From Candidatus Poseidoniaceae archaeon (GTDB lineage Archaea; Thermoplasmatota; Poseidoniia; Poseidoniales; Poseidoniaceae), in assembly GCA_028356125.1 (NCBI GenBank), contig JAOMTZ010000004.1, forward strand, positions 1 to 64,000: a DNA stretch of 64,000 nt, written 5' to 3'. Positions 54,698 to 64,000 of this stretch are shown in pieces. The stretch's first letter is position 1. Each line of letters opens with the position of its first letter. The position numbers and the translations under genes were made by a program. Below the pieces are notes generated by a model. The model was not told where the DNA came from. It did no database searches and saw only the letters and a list, made by a program, of their open reading frames with translations.

Positions 54698-56481
54698 GCA
54701 CCCACCTCCTTTAGAACTTCCATGATACGCTCAGCATACAATCTTGCACGAGGTGGCATTCCATCACTGTATGCAACGCTGTGCATCTTGTTTAGTAGAT
54801 GGTTTGGATACTCTTTACGCATGATTCCATTCATTTGTGCATCGCGATTTATTTCTAGAATAATCACTGTGTTGTGCCTCTCTATGAATGCTTGAACTTC
54901 ACTGTGAAGTGGTAGCGCCCTTACTCTACAAGTGCTTACTTTCTTTCCAGTCATTCCTTCTAGAATGTCATCGATTTCTTCGATGGTGTTCTCCATTGAA
55001 CCATAGAATACAATCCCAATATCTTGTTCTTCTTCTTCTCGCATAACTGGTGCTGGTAACTTATCGCGTGCTCCGTCAATCTTACGCTTCAAGCGCTGCA
55101 TTAACTTGTAGTAGACATCAGGCTTTTCTGAATAAGCGCCATCTTCATCGTGCCCAGTACCTCTGTAGAGTATCGGATCTAATCCTGAACCAGGTAGTGT
55201 TCTGTATGGGATTCCATCGCCATCAACATCTCTGTAACGGCCATAATTTTCGATTGAATCCAGTTGCTCTTTGGTAAGAACAACCTTTCCTCTATCCATT
55301 GGTACATCAGGGTATTCAAATCCATGAGATGCCCATCTGTTCATTCCTAAATCTAGATCAGAGAATCCGAAGACAGGTGTTTGATATCGCTCTGAAGCAT
55401 CAAACACTCTCCATCCAAACTCAAAGCACTCTTCAACAGTTCCCGGTATGAAAACGATGTGTTGTGTATCTCCATGGCTTCCTTCGTAAAGCATTGCCAA
55501 ATCTCCTTGTTGGGTTCTAGTTGGCAATCCAGTGGACGGTCCGACTCGGTTAACATCCCAAAATACAGATGGTACTTCTGCGAAATATGCTAGGCCAATA
55601 AATTCCTGCATTAGAGAGATTCCAGGTCCGGATGTAGCCGTTATTCCACGAGCCCCAGCCCAGCCTGCTCCAATGACCATTCCCGCAGCGGCCAATTCAT
55701 CTTCTGCTTGTAATACTGCATAGGTTGCCTTACCTTCATGAGTTCGTAATTCAGGTAACCAAGCAATAATTCCTTCAGCTAAACTAGATGATGGTGTAAT
55801 TGGATACCAAGACAACATTTGGACTCCTCCAAATATTGAGCCAAGAGCCACTGCTTCGTTACCTTCAACGAAGAATCCACCTTCTTTTCTTTCTCTAGCC
55901 TCAACAGTGTAAGGGTCTGACTTTGTGAAATTTTCAGCACAGTAGCTACGGCCTAAACGGGCTGCTTCAGAGTTCAATTCAATTGCTTTTGCTTTACCAC
56001 CGAATTGTTTTGAGATTGCTTCTTCCAGAACCTGTTGGTCCATTCCTATTAACTCAGCAATAACTCCGACATAAACTACGTTCGCAATCATTCTCGCAAG
56101 TTTTGGATTTAAGCCACGGGCGATTTTTGTCATCGGTACCGGGTAAGAGATTATGTCTTCTCGATTCATTTCCATCTTAGAGTCTGTATTCCAAATGACT
56201 ACTGTTCCTGGCTCTAAACCTGCCAAATCTTCATCCCATGTTGCGGGGTTTACAAGAACCTGAATATGTGTTCTATCACCTGGTGCTTGGTACCCTAAAT
56301 CGGAGAGGCGAACGATGTACCAAGTCGGCAATCCTGAGATATTGGAAGGGAATAAATTCTTTCCACTTACAGGGATTCCCATGTCAAATAATGTCTGTAA
56401 AAGAATTAGGTTCGCAGATTGAGAACCGGTTCCATTTGCTGTTGCTATGTTGATGGTGAAATCGTTTACGACCTTGTCCAT
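54694..56481 (-). CDS. korA: 2-oxoacid:ferredoxin oxidoreductase, fused gamma-alpha subunit (KorA-like)
   Basis: A 595-residue subunit. The N-terminal gamma domain (about 1-190) starts VNDFTINIATANGTGSQSANLIL, and the alpha domain (about 205-595) includes MLSWYPITPSSSLAE, ATSGPGISLMQEFIGLA and GPSTGLPTRTQQGDL, the thiamine and substrate contacts of the 2-oxoglutarate branch. It pairs with KorB through an ATGA overlap. The start used is ATG 56481, where homology begins; the 40 residues of open frame upstream are read through a GC-rich palindrome and are unlike the family. Confidence 0.92.
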   Translation of the reverse strand: MDKVVNDFTINIATANGTGSQSANLILLQTLFDMGIPVSGKNLFPSNISGLPTWYIVRLSDLGYQAPGDRTHIQVLVNPATWDEDLAGLEPGTVVIWNTDSKMEMNREDIISYPVPMTKIARGLNPKLARMIANVVYVGVIAELIGMDQQVLEEAISKQFGGKAKAIELNSEAARLGRSYCAENFTKSDPYTVEARERKEGGFFVEGNEAVALGSIFGGVQMLSWYPITPSSSLAEGIIAWLPELRTHEGKATYAVLQAEDELAAAGMVIGAGWAGARGITATSGPGISLMQEFIGLAYFAEVPSVFWDVNRVGPSTGLPTRTQQGDLAMLYEGSHGDTQHIVFIPGTVEECFEFGWRVFDASERYQTPVFGFSDLDLGMNRWASHGFEYPDVPMDRGKVVLTKEQLDSIENYGRYRDVDGDGIPYRTLPGSGLDPILYRGTGHDEDGAYSEKPDVYYKLMQRLKRKIDGARDKLPAPVMREEEEQDIGIVFYGSMENTIEEIDDILEGMTGKKVSTCRVRALPLHSEVQAFIERHNTVIILEINRDAQMNGIMRKEYPNHLLNKMHSVAYSDGMPPRARLYAERIMEVLKEVGA

Positions 56482-56505
56482 TTCGGGTTTTCCCCTTAGG
56501 CTGGG

Positions 56506-56518
56506 CCCCCTACGGGGG
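56506..56518. promoter_or_regulatory. CCCCC-TAC-GGGGG palindrome upstream of korA
   Basis: A 13-bp inverted repeat with 5-bp arms around TAC lies 24 bp before the korA start. A smaller CCC-TAA-GGG element is at 56583-56591, near the divergent cyclophilin gene. It resembles the elements at 3816 and 18669. Confidence 0.4.
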
Positions 56519-56625
56519 ATTACCATTGCGCACCTGCGTTGGCTTACGCTCTTTGAATGTGTTGATGATATTTTCACAATTCCCCTAAGGGTAGGCCTCA
56601 AAACTGTTAGCGGTTTCGGATTATC

Positions 56626-57762
56626 ATGGCCGATGAAAAGATTGCTGATGGTTGGAAGGATGTAGAGAAGCTTCTAACCAAAGGTAAAACCAATGGAGCG
56701 CTAGATATTCTTCGGAAAATCGATCCTGATGGAAAAGAAGCTACAACGCTTCGTTTAGCAGGACAAGCAACATTCATGCAGGCTAGTAAAAGTAATTCAA
56801 GTTCAGATTACCGTAAAGCCGCAAAGTTGCTTCGAGATGCAGTAAAAATGAACCCTCGAGATAAGCAATCTAGCGCACTCTATAACCAAATACTGAATGA
56901 GATGCAGGATAACTCCATTTCAGAAACAATCTTTCCAAGGCTGACCAATGATGGCACTCCTACTCCTGCTGGACTTTTTGCAATTGTAGCAGCGCTATTG
57001 ATTATCTTGGCAGCTATACAGTTTGTCCAAACCGATGATGAATTTGAAGATGCAGAAGCAGTAATGAGAATAACCTGGACAGATGATTCAGGTATTCTGC
57101 ATGACGAGAAGGTAACAATTGCATTACATCGTGCTGAAGCTCCATTACATGTCGAGAACTTCATTCTCTTGGCAGAAGATGGTAAGTACGACAATGTCAT
57201 TTTCCATAGAGTAATTGGTGACAACCCGCAAACTCCAGAGAATGACCCCTTCATGATTCAAGGTGGCGATTTTGAACTAAATAGCGGTGCTGGAGGTTAT
57301 ACTGCAAAATGGTACGGTTACTGTAATGGTAAAACTACAAACTCAGAAGGGGTCGAATACACTGCGGAGACCTGTCAATTGAATCAATGGTCTCTACCAA
57401 GCGAGCACACTAATGGATTAAGACACGGTGTAGGTTCTCTTGCTGCAGCGCATGCAGGTCTAAACACAGATGGAAGCCAATTTTACATCGTACCTTCCGA
57501 TTCAAACCCTTGCTGGTTAGATGGAGACCAAGAACAGGCGCCTAATGGAGGCGGTTGTGTTGAAAACAAGAACAAAGATTGTTCATCAAGTTCCTGCCAC
57601 ACAGTCTATGGAACGGTTACAGATGGACTCGAATACATAGATGCAATTTCTAATGTCAACACAGGAGCGAACGACAAACCATCGTACGACGTCACCATTG
57701 TGTCTATCGAAATTACCGATTACGGAGTCGTTGACGGTGAAGCATGGTACAAATTCTGGTGA
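56626..57762 (+). CDS. Membrane-anchored cyclophilin-type peptidyl-prolyl isomerase
   Basis: A 378-residue protein. Residues 1-100 are helical with TPR-like pairs (KTNGALDILRKID; RKAAKLLRDAVKMNPRDKQ). A transmembrane helix (LFAIVAALLIILAAIQFV, about 115-132) follows. The cyclophilin domain (about 145-370) has NVIFHRVIGD, FMIQGGDFE, GSLAAAHAGLNTDGSQFYI and HTVYGTVTDGLEYID, plus a Cys-containing insertion (CVENKNKDCSSSSC). The catalytic Arg of FHRV is present. Likely orientation: TPR part inside, isomerase outside, helping fold exported proteins. Divergent from korA, 144 bp apart. Confidence 0.87.
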   Translation: MADEKIADGWKDVEKLLTKGKTNGALDILRKIDPDGKEATTLRLAGQATFMQASKSNSSSDYRKAAKLLRDAVKMNPRDKQSSALYNQILNEMQDNSISETIFPRLTNDGTPTPAGLFAIVAALLIILAAIQFVQTDDEFEDAEAVMRITWTDDSGILHDEKVTIALHRAEAPLHVENFILLAEDGKYDNVIFHRVIGDNPQTPENDPFMIQGGDFELNSGAGGYTAKWYGYCNGKTTNSEGVEYTAETCQLNQWSLPSEHTNGLRHGVGSLAAAHAGLNTDGSQFYIVPSDSNPCWLDGDQEQAPNGGGCVENKNKDCSSSSCHTVYGTVTDGLEYIDAISNVNTGANDKPSYDVTIVSIEITDYGVVDGEAWYKFW

Positions 57763-57809
57763 ATGTTTCCCTAGTTATGTTGATATGATTTGGCATGCCG
57801 CATCGCTCT

Positions 57810-60464
57810 ATGAGCGACTCGGGCCACTTCTCTTCGAAGAGAGAATTTTCATTAGGTGGACACTACCATTCTTTGGATTCTCTTGATGAAGCCGGATTAG
57901 ATACATCTTCTCTTCCTTATTCTATTCGAGTATTGCTGGAAGGGGCACTAAGGAACTGTGATGGCTTCTTAATCACAGAAAAAGATGTTAGGAACATCGC
58001 TAATTGGACAGCGAACGGTGAGCGTGGAGAAATTCCTTTCAGACCTTCCAGAGTTATCCTTCAGGACTTCACGGGAGTTCCTGCAGTTGTAGATTTAGCG
58101 GCTCTGAGAGATGCAATGGTTGAGATGGGCGGCGACCCGGAAAAAGTAAATCCTCAAGTCCCAGTAGATTTGGTAATCGACCATTCTGTCCAAGTAGATG
58201 TTTCAGGGTCTAGTGCAGAAGCACTTGAAATGAACTTAGATATCGAATACCATCGAAATATGGAAAGATATACTTTCTTGAAGTGGGGGCAACAATCACT
58301 AGAAAATTTCCGAGCAGTTCCTCCTTCCAGAGGAATTGTGCATCAGGTAAATCTAGAATGGATCGCTACAGTAGCTCGCCAAGAAAACGGAATTTGGCTA
58401 CCAGACTCTCTGGTCGGGACAGACTCTCACACTACTATGATCAACGGACTCGGCGTCCTTGGTTGGGGTGTTGGTGGAATTGAAGCTGAGGCTGTTATGC
58501 TAGGGCAACCAATCTACATGCTATCTCCTGATGTCATAGGTTTCCGCCTGAATGGCATTCTAAACCCTGGCGTCACTGCTACGGATATGACATTAAGAAT
58601 CGTAGAATTACTTCGTGAACACGGTGTAGTTGGAAAGTTCGTAGAATTTTTCGGAGAAGGTATGGCTGCTCTATCATTGCCTGACCGTGCAACTATTGCT
58701 AACATGGCGCCTGAATACGGGGCAACTTGTGGTTTCTTCCCAGTTGATGACAATACTCTATCTTACATGCGATTATCTGGACGAGAAGAGGAACATATTG
58801 CAGGGGTTGAAGCATACTGTAAAGCCCAAGGTTTGTGGTACGACTCGTCTACTCCAGAGAAGAGTTACACAGCCCTTCTTGAATTGGACTTGTCAACAGT
58901 CCAACCTGCTCTTGCAGGTCCAAAACGCCCTCAAGACAGAGTGGATTTATCGAAAATGGCTTCACACTTCGAAGAGTCACTGACTCACGAGTTAGGTCAT
59001 CAGGGGCATGGTCTTTCTGAATCTGACCTTTCCAAGTCCTCATTGGTAGGAGATGAGTATGACTTGAATCACGGTGATGTTGTTATTGCAGCAATTACCT
59101 CATGTACTAACACTTCAAACCCAGGGGTTATGTTAGCTGCAGGCTTGTTAGCACGTAATGCAAGAGAGCGTGGCCTAATGGTCAAGCCATGGGTCAAGAC
59201 ATCACTTGCTCCTGGTTCAAGAGTTGTAACAGAATACTACGAAGCAAATGGTTTGGATGTAGATTTAGCAGCATTAGGATTCAATAACGTAGGATACGGT
59301 TGCACAACTTGTATTGGTAATTCGGGACCTCTTCCTGAAGACATAGAGGCGGCGATTGATGATTCTGGTTTGATTGTAGGTTCCGTAATCTCCGGGAACC
59401 GTAACTTCGAAGGTAGAGTCCATCAGAAAGTAAAGGCCTCTTATCTTGCAAGTCCTCCGTTAGTAGTTGCATATGCAATCGCTGGAAGTTTGAATGTAGA
59501 CCTGACTAGAGACCCACTTGGTATTGGCAACGATGGTAATCCCGTCATGCTTTCAGATGTTTGGCCAGATGACGAGCAGTTATCTGCTGCAATGGCTAAC
59601 ATTACTCCCGAGATGTTTAGAGAAAGATACTCCACTGTAATGCAGGAACCAAGATGGGATTCCATTCCAAGCGAAGCATCTCCTCTTTACCCGTGGCAAG
59701 ATGACTCTACTTACATCAGACTTCCGAGTTTCTTCCAAGGTCTATCCAAGAATGCACAACCTATTGAATCAATTTCTGGAGCGAAGGTATTGCTCAAGTT
59801 AGGTGACTCGATTACTACAGATCACATTTCTCCAGCGGGGGCATTCCCAGATGATGGGCCAGCCGGCAAATGGCTTACTGAAAGAGGAGTTCAGAAAGGA
59901 GATTTCAATTCATTTGGTAGTCGCCGTGGAAACCATGAAATCATGATGCGTGGCACATTTGCGAATGTCAGAGTTCGCAACCAAATGGCGCCAGGAACAG
60001 AAGGAGGATTCGCAATGAATCACAAAACTGGGCAAATCGAATCAGTATTCGATGCGGCCATGGATAGCGAATCTCCAATGGTTGTTTTAGCAGGTTCACA
60101 ATACGGCACAGGTAGTAGTAGAGATTGGGCTGCGAAAGGCACATATTTACTAGGTGTGAAGGCAGTTATTGCAACATCTTTCGAAAGGATTCATCGCTCT
60201 AACCTAGTTGGTATGGGTGTTCTTCCACTGACTTTCAAGGACGGTGAAGATGCCGATGTCCTTGGCCTGGATGGAACAGAATCCTTCGACATACCTGTTA
60301 CGGACGATGTCAAGGCTCTACAAGAATTGACAATTACTGCTAACAAATCAGATGGTAGTAGCGTTAGTTTCGTTGCAGATGTGCGCCTAGACACTCCAGT
60401 TGAAGTTGATTATTATCGAAACGGAGGAATCCTCCACACAGTGCTGAGGAATCTGGCACAATAA
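57810..60464 (+). CDS. acnA: Aconitate hydratase (AcnA type)
   Basis: An 884-residue TCA-cycle enzyme interconverting citrate and isocitrate with a 4Fe-4S cluster. Cluster Cys ligands are C432 (ITSCTNTSNP), C498 and C501 (GYGCTTCIGNSGPLP). Further sites are DLVIDHSVQVD, VGTDSHTTMINGLGVLGWGVGGIEAEA, GDSITTDHISPAG and AGSQYGTGSSRDWAAKG of the swivelling domain. Length is typical of bacterial AcnA/IRP1 proteins (about 890). ATG 57810 is chosen; an ATG 15 bp upstream is open. A gene for an unrecognised protein follows after a hairpin. Confidence 0.94.
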   Translation: MSDSGHFSSKREFSLGGHYHSLDSLDEAGLDTSSLPYSIRVLLEGALRNCDGFLITEKDVRNIANWTANGERGEIPFRPSRVILQDFTGVPAVVDLAALRDAMVEMGGDPEKVNPQVPVDLVIDHSVQVDVSGSSAEALEMNLDIEYHRNMERYTFLKWGQQSLENFRAVPPSRGIVHQVNLEWIATVARQENGIWLPDSLVGTDSHTTMINGLGVLGWGVGGIEAEAVMLGQPIYMLSPDVIGFRLNGILNPGVTATDMTLRIVELLREHGVVGKFVEFFGEGMAALSLPDRATIANMAPEYGATCGFFPVDDNTLSYMRLSGREEEHIAGVEAYCKAQGLWYDSSTPEKSYTALLELDLSTVQPALAGPKRPQDRVDLSKMASHFEESLTHELGHQGHGLSESDLSKSSLVGDEYDLNHGDVVIAAITSCTNTSNPGVMLAAGLLARNARERGLMVKPWVKTSLAPGSRVVTEYYEANGLDVDLAALGFNNVGYGCTTCIGNSGPLPEDIEAAIDDSGLIVGSVISGNRNFEGRVHQKVKASYLASPPLVVAYAIAGSLNVDLTRDPLGIGNDGNPVMLSDVWPDDEQLSAAMANITPEMFRERYSTVMQEPRWDSIPSEASPLYPWQDDSTYIRLPSFFQGLSKNAQPIESISGAKVLLKLGDSITTDHISPAGAFPDDGPAGKWLTERGVQKGDFNSFGSRRGNHEIMMRGTFANVRVRNQMAPGTEGGFAMNHKTGQIESVFDAAMDSESPMVVLAGSQYGTGSSRDWAAKGTYLLGVKAVIATSFERIHRSNLVGMGVLPLTFKDGEDADVLGLDGTESFDIPVTDDVKALQELTITANKSDGSSVSFVADVRLDTPVEVDYYRNGGILHTVLRNLAQ

Positions 60465-60468
60465 GACC

Positions 60469-60487
60469 GGTGGGTTGATTTCCCACC
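60469..60487 (+). terminator. Hairpin between aconitase and the next gene
   Basis: GGTGGG-TTGATTT-CCCACC can form a six-pair stem and seven-base loop starting 5 bases after the aconitase stop and ending 17 bases before the next ATG. No T-run follows, so it may be a processing or attenuation element rather than a true terminator. Confidence 0.35.
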
Positions 60488-60504
60488 ACCATTAGGGTGA
60501 TTAC

Positions 60505-61152
60505 ATGCAGGAGTTGAGAGGATACGTTCGCTATCGCTTCCGCAGTGAGGAAGAAGACATAGATGTCTTGCTTGAAGGGGACGCTGATTGGGTAAGAGGC
60601 ATTGTTGCTGAACTCGGCCTAAGGAAGGTCGGTTGGATGATGCCTATGGCAGTTGACAGCACCAAGATTTCTAATTCAGGAATAGCTAGTGATCCTGATG
60701 TAATGCCTTCGGGTAAACCAAAAGATATGGGCCCGGAGCCAGACCCTTCTCGAATTCCAATCATTCGTCGACCTATTGGGCAACTCGACTTAACTGCCAA
60801 ATTAATCGAGGTTGGTCTTGAAAATCCCGTCCGCCCCAACTCAGACGAGTTAAGAGAACAGTTGGATGAACTTGAGGAACCGCACCCTGCTCAAGGCCCC
60901 ATGGTCAAAGATCCAATGGCAGAATCTTGGTTGAAGGAATTACTGCGAATTGTTGTTAGGAAATACGGGGTAACTGCAATTTCAACTGAAACAATCGCAC
61001 TCGCTGCAAGCGATTACCTCGGGGACAGGGAAGGTCTAGAACTTGAATTATTCTTGGAGAGTATGTTTAGGGCTGGAAAAATAGTGAAAGTTCACGGTGG
61101 AGATGCTACCGGATGGGGACCTTCTCCTGCTTGGTTATCCTCTGGACTATGA
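60505..61152 (+). CDS. Conserved protein of unknown function with winged-helix-like C-terminus
   Basis: A 215-residue cytoplasmic protein without signal peptide. The N-terminal 60 residues (ELRGYVRYRFRSEEEDIDVLLEGD and DWVRGIVAELGLRKVGW) form a compact alpha/beta unit. A Pro-rich linker follows, then a helical C-terminal part (about 135-215; ESWLKELLRIVVRKYGV, TETIALAASDYL, LELFLESMFRAGKIVKV) that reads like a winged-helix or tri-helical domain. Not recognised. It lies 40 bp after aconitase and may share its transcript. Confidence 0.65.
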   Translation: MQELRGYVRYRFRSEEEDIDVLLEGDADWVRGIVAELGLRKVGWMMPMAVDSTKISNSGIASDPDVMPSGKPKDMGPEPDPSRIPIIRRPIGQLDLTAKLIEVGLENPVRPNSDELREQLDELEEPHPAQGPMVKDPMAESWLKELLRIVVRKYGVTAISTETIALAASDYLGDREGLELELFLESMFRAGKIVKVHGGDATGWGPSPAWLSSGL

Positions 61153-61295
61153 TTTAATTTATCAGTTTCAGCGTTATTCGGCTATCCGTTGCACTGCGTG
61201 GCTATTTCTCTATTTTAGAAAACTCACCTTCCCAAAGGAATTAAAGTGGTAATTGAACTCCGAAGAAGCGAGTGATGATGATGCTTTGGAAGACT

Positions 61296-63608
61296 ATGAA
61301 TAAAGACGGACGCGCTAGAGCGCTACTCCTTGTCTTAGTAATGCTACTTTCAACGACTGCCGCGAACCTTGTTTCCGCATCGACTTCAAGAACATATACA
61401 ACAGACACAGACCCTGTAGATGTTGCTCTTGGAGACTTCGATTGTGACGGAGACCTAGATATCGTAACAGCCAATGACCGTAGTACGAAAATAACTGTAT
61501 TGTGGAACGAAAATGGACAATTCCAGAAGCGTTCTGATATTTGGACATCGGCCAATGCGAATCAGGATGCGAATTTCGAAGATCATTCCAACACTCAGCA
61601 AGTCGAAGTCGGTGAATTCACCGGAGACGACGCAATCGACATCGTAATTTATGCTCGTAACAGGCCTTTGAAGCAGGATGCATCTGGCGCAATCGTTGTT
61701 GACAAGCCAGGTAACGTTACAATCATAGAAAACGATGGATGCAGCGTTGACACATTCTCAATCGGACAGCAGTTCGATGTTGTTTGGATGTGGGATCTTG
61801 CTGTAGCAGACTTGAATGATGACGACAACGACGATATCGTCACTTTAGAATTGCTAGCCGATCTTAAGAATCAACGCACAGTCACTTACATGGGCCCAAT
61901 CACCTCAAGCACTCAGGGGCAGATTACCAGCCTAGGCGACTCAACTCAGAACTCTTACACAGAACTGGAATTGGGAGATTGGGGAGAACCTAGTCAAACA
62001 AACCCAGTTAGTGGAAATTGTGATGACGTAGACATGTGGCTAGTTCGCAATCAAGGTGTAGACTATCTTACAGGGGCGGCAACCAATCCAGGTAAGTCTG
62101 ACAACGTTACAGTAGTGGAATTCAACTGTTTAACTAACTCATTCCCTGCCACAGTGACATGGAGCCCAACAGGAGGAGCAGGTCTTCACGTACACGCTCT
62201 TGGACCTGATTTCGGTGGATTTGACATCGCGGATATTGATAACGACGGAATTATTGATGTTGTAGCAATCAACGATGAAAACACTGAGAACGTCACCTAT
62301 GCAACAATCACCCAATCTACACACACATACAGTAATTCAAAGACTGTATATTTCGGTCCTTACATTGCGTGGGAAGTAACTGTTGGAGAATTGAATGGTG
62401 ACGGGGAGCCAGATTTCATTCACGCTGCTAAGTTCAAGCAATCCAACTCTACGTCCTCTACTGGTGACACAACTACCAACTATTATCTGAACCTGCCAAC
62501 TAGCGTTCAAGTTACACTTTCAAATGGTAACGGTGGACACATGAATCCTCTAGAGTACTTTGGTGCTATGAGACCTACAACAGTTGCAATCGGACAAGTG
62601 ATTGGCGGACCTAACAGTGCCCCTGACTTAATCGTAGGCCACGGCGCTTACGACCAGTTCACCTATGATGACAACTTCGGATGGGACGGCTCATATGACC
62701 GAATCGTTGTTATCGAAATGGACAACAAGGACCTTGCAGTATCTGGAATTGATATTTCTCCTACCGATGCATATATCGGCGCTCTTGGTGAAGGTAACCG
62801 TGAAGTCGAAGTTACTGTAACAAACACAGGAATGGATGTTCTAAATGGGCAAGCTACACTTGATGTAGAAATCAAGGAGGTTGATGAAACAGCATCCACT
62901 AACGTCACAGTCTATGCAATGGACTGGGACAATCCAGAAGACACATCTGGATGTGGAACTGGTTGCAGTTGGACTACTGAAGCATATTACGGTGTAAGTC
63001 ACTGGCACGAAGAAGTTGCTGCTAACAGCACAGTAGGCCACACATCCGGTAACAATGCAGCATCAGAATCTGCTAACGCAAACAACCCAACAGACTTCAT
63101 GTGGTCTGGTGTAATGAAGACCAACTCCAGTGGAGACACATGGTCTGGTTACGAACCTAACTGGGACGAAGGACTTGTCCTGAATGATGTTGACTTGACC
63201 GGTGCAGACCGTGCATACATGAGTATTGAAATATTCAGGCACTTGGGTCTAGCAGATCTATACACTCAAGACCAAAATGGGTTCGTTCTTGCTGAAGTCT
63301 GGGATGATGCAGCAATGATTGAAGTATTCTCTGAAGACTTAGGATGGGTGACAATTTCTTGTCCAACGAGCGCTTACTTCGCTAACCAATGCCACTCTCA
63401 AACCAGTTACTGGGGCGGTTATGATAACGGCCGACTAGACAGCCAACAGAACACTGGCCTGGATGCTGCAATATACCGATATGGTGGTGCAATTCCTGGT
63501 ACTCAGTACGGTTGGGGTAACTTCACCGAAGAAGACCTTGGTTCATTCGATCTATCCCGCTTCTCTGGAGAAACTGTTGATATCCGTTTCAGATTCAAGT
63601 CTGAATGA
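61296..63608 (+). CDS. FG-GAP/CARDB secreted surface protein, interrupted by an in-frame TGA
   Basis: ATG 61296 begins a good signal peptide (ARALLLVLVMLLSTTAANLV); GTG/ATG codons at 61272-61281 would add up to 8 residues. Residues 30-470 carry five FG-GAP-like loops (GDFDCDGDLDIV, ADLNDDDNDDIV, ADIDNDGIIDVV, GELNGDGEPDF) forming a propeller. A CARDB-type Ig domain (about 475-555; LAVSGIDISPTDAYIGAL) and a MAM- or immune-inhibitor-like jelly-roll region (about 560-770; FSEDLGWVTISC, DIRFRFKSE) follow. The TGA at 63606-63608 cuts the jelly-roll before its usual closing strand, yet the same frame stays open and homologous-looking beyond it. Probably one larger gene with a nonsense codon, recoding event or sequence error. 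Confidence 0.8.
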   Translation: MNKDGRARALLLVLVMLLSTTAANLVSASTSRTYTTDTDPVDVALGDFDCDGDLDIVTANDRSTKITVLWNENGQFQKRSDIWTSANANQDANFEDHSNTQQVEVGEFTGDDAIDIVIYARNRPLKQDASGAIVVDKPGNVTIIENDGCSVDTFSIGQQFDVVWMWDLAVADLNDDDNDDIVTLELLADLKNQRTVTYMGPITSSTQGQITSLGDSTQNSYTELELGDWGEPSQTNPVSGNCDDVDMWLVRNQGVDYLTGAATNPGKSDNVTVVEFNCLTNSFPATVTWSPTGGAGLHVHALGPDFGGFDIADIDNDGIIDVVAINDENTENVTYATITQSTHTYSNSKTVYFGPYIAWEVTVGELNGDGEPDFIHAAKFKQSNSTSSTGDTTTNYYLNLPTSVQVTLSNGNGGHMNPLEYFGAMRPTTVAIGQVIGGPNSAPDLIVGHGAYDQFTYDDNFGWDGSYDRIVVIEMDNKDLAVSGIDISPTDAYIGALGEGNREVEVTVTNTGMDVLNGQATLDVEIKEVDETASTNVTVYAMDWDNPEDTSGCGTGCSWTTEAYYGVSHWHEEVAANSTVGHTSGNNAASESANANNPTDFMWSGVMKTNSSGDTWSGYEPNWDEGLVLNDVDLTGADRAYMSIEIFRHLGLADLYTQDQNGFVLAEVWDDAAMIEVFSEDLGWVTISCPTSAYFANQCHSQTSYWGGYDNGRLDSQQNTGLDAAIYRYGGAIPGTQYGWGNFTEEDLGSFDLSRFSGETVDIRFRFKSE

Positions 63609-64000
63609 GAAGGCTCCCTTGGTGCAAATGAAACCCAGTGGTCTGGACGCGATGGATTCGCAATCGACAATGTAACAATCTGGAAGCAGAACACTGCATT
63701 CACATCGAACGTTCAAAACCAACAATCGACCATTAACATGAACAACCTTGCTCCAAACGAAGATTACACAACAACAATCACTGCAGATTTCGTTAATGGA
63801 ACAACTTACAGAATTTCTGCTGTATTGAATTTCGCTCAGGACGAGCAGCCTGCAAATGATGAGATTGTAGGTTACATTACAGCATTCAACATCTTTGACC
63901 CTGCTGTCTTAGGAATTGAATCATTCAAACCAGGTAGTTTGTATGCAGAAGGTAACTTCCCAATCGAAGTTCTTGTAGAACATCTTGGAAATACAAATGT
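63609..64000 (+). CDS. In-frame continuation of the FG-GAP surface gene beyond TGA (3' partial)
   Basis: Directly after the TGA, the same frame remains open for the 392 bases to the window edge with no further stop. It resumes with EGSLGANETQWSGRDGFAID and NVTIWKQ, the segment that normally closes the jelly-roll begun upstream (a GF-x-IDNVxI-type ending), and then starts another Ig/CARDB-like domain (LGIESFKPGSLYAEGNFPIE). No start codon or ribosome-binding site precedes it, so it is best read as the remainder of the same protein. A single change (for example GGA to TGA) would explain the break. Confidence 0.75.

Overview
The window looks like chromosomal DNA of a planktonic Marine Group II euryarchaeon (Poseidoniales/Thalassoarchaea type). 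This is inferred from gene content, not from a marker phylogeny. Supporting signs are a moderately AT-rich, very tightly packed genome with many ATGA stop/start overlaps; many secreted or anchored proteins with calcium-binding thrombospondin-3 and FG-GAP repeats; archaeal lipoproteins whose lipobox is followed by an acidic linker; an archaeal NFACT (Rqc2-like) protein; 2-oxoacid:ferredoxin oxidoreductase; peptidases M29, M32, M20 and gluzincin types; and a prokaryotic photolyase, which fits sunlit water. Two tRNA genes (Phe-GAA and Gln-CUG) are present. No rRNA, insertion sequence, integrase or CRISPR array was found.

Layout. 1-3.2 kb: three membrane or surface genes, including a DUF4105-like protein. 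3.2-3.8 kb: thiamine pyrophosphokinase, reverse strand. 3.9-11.5 kb: a giant FG-GAP/TSP3 surface protein with a collagen-like cytoplasmic tail, then an EF-hand/poly-Q/zinc-ribbon protein. 11.5-21 kb: housekeeping genes (M29 and M32 peptidases, dihydroorotase, MogA-like protein, a large membrane protein, tRNA-Phe, bacterial-type RNase PH, thiolase). 21-30.8 kb: an accessory island. It holds a two-gene ATPase + TOPRIM/DUF4435-like cassette resembling PARIS-type defence systems. This faces a six-gene, overlap-coupled reverse-strand operon (membrane protein, glycosyltransferase-like, M20-like hydrolase, arylamine N-acetyltransferase-like, NodB-like deacetylase, beta-propeller-like protein). A divergently transcribed CARF-like/winged-helix regulator stands at the operon head.

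30.8-36.5 kb: a SLOG-family protein, then a complete zinc-type ABC importer operon. The binding protein carries a huge His/Asp-rich insert with four EF-hand loops, and a previously hidden 33-residue membrane peptide gene lies between the binding protein and the ATPase. A divergent NikR-like regulator with an altered metal site probably controls the operon. 36.5-43.5 kb: membrane proteins, a tandem gamma-glutamylcyclotransferase, a methyltransferase overlapping NFACT, and a Nudix-metallo-beta-lactamase fusion. 43.4-46 kb: a 56-residue membrane ORF, photolyase and Nei glycosylase (DNA repair). 46-51 kb: two metalloprotease-like lipoproteins. 51-53.6 kb: small membrane proteins, aldo/keto reductase, cupin, tRNA-Gln. 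53.6-61.2 kb: KorB/KorA, a membrane cyclophilin, aconitase (TCA-cycle functions) and an unknown protein. 61.3-64 kb: a large FG-GAP surface protein interrupted by an in-frame TGA and running off the window.

The best candidates for new biology are the 24.2-29.8 kb operon with its regulator, the ATPase/TOPRIM pair that converges on it 2 bp away, and the metal-uptake locus with its unusual binding protein, micro-ORF and variant regulator.
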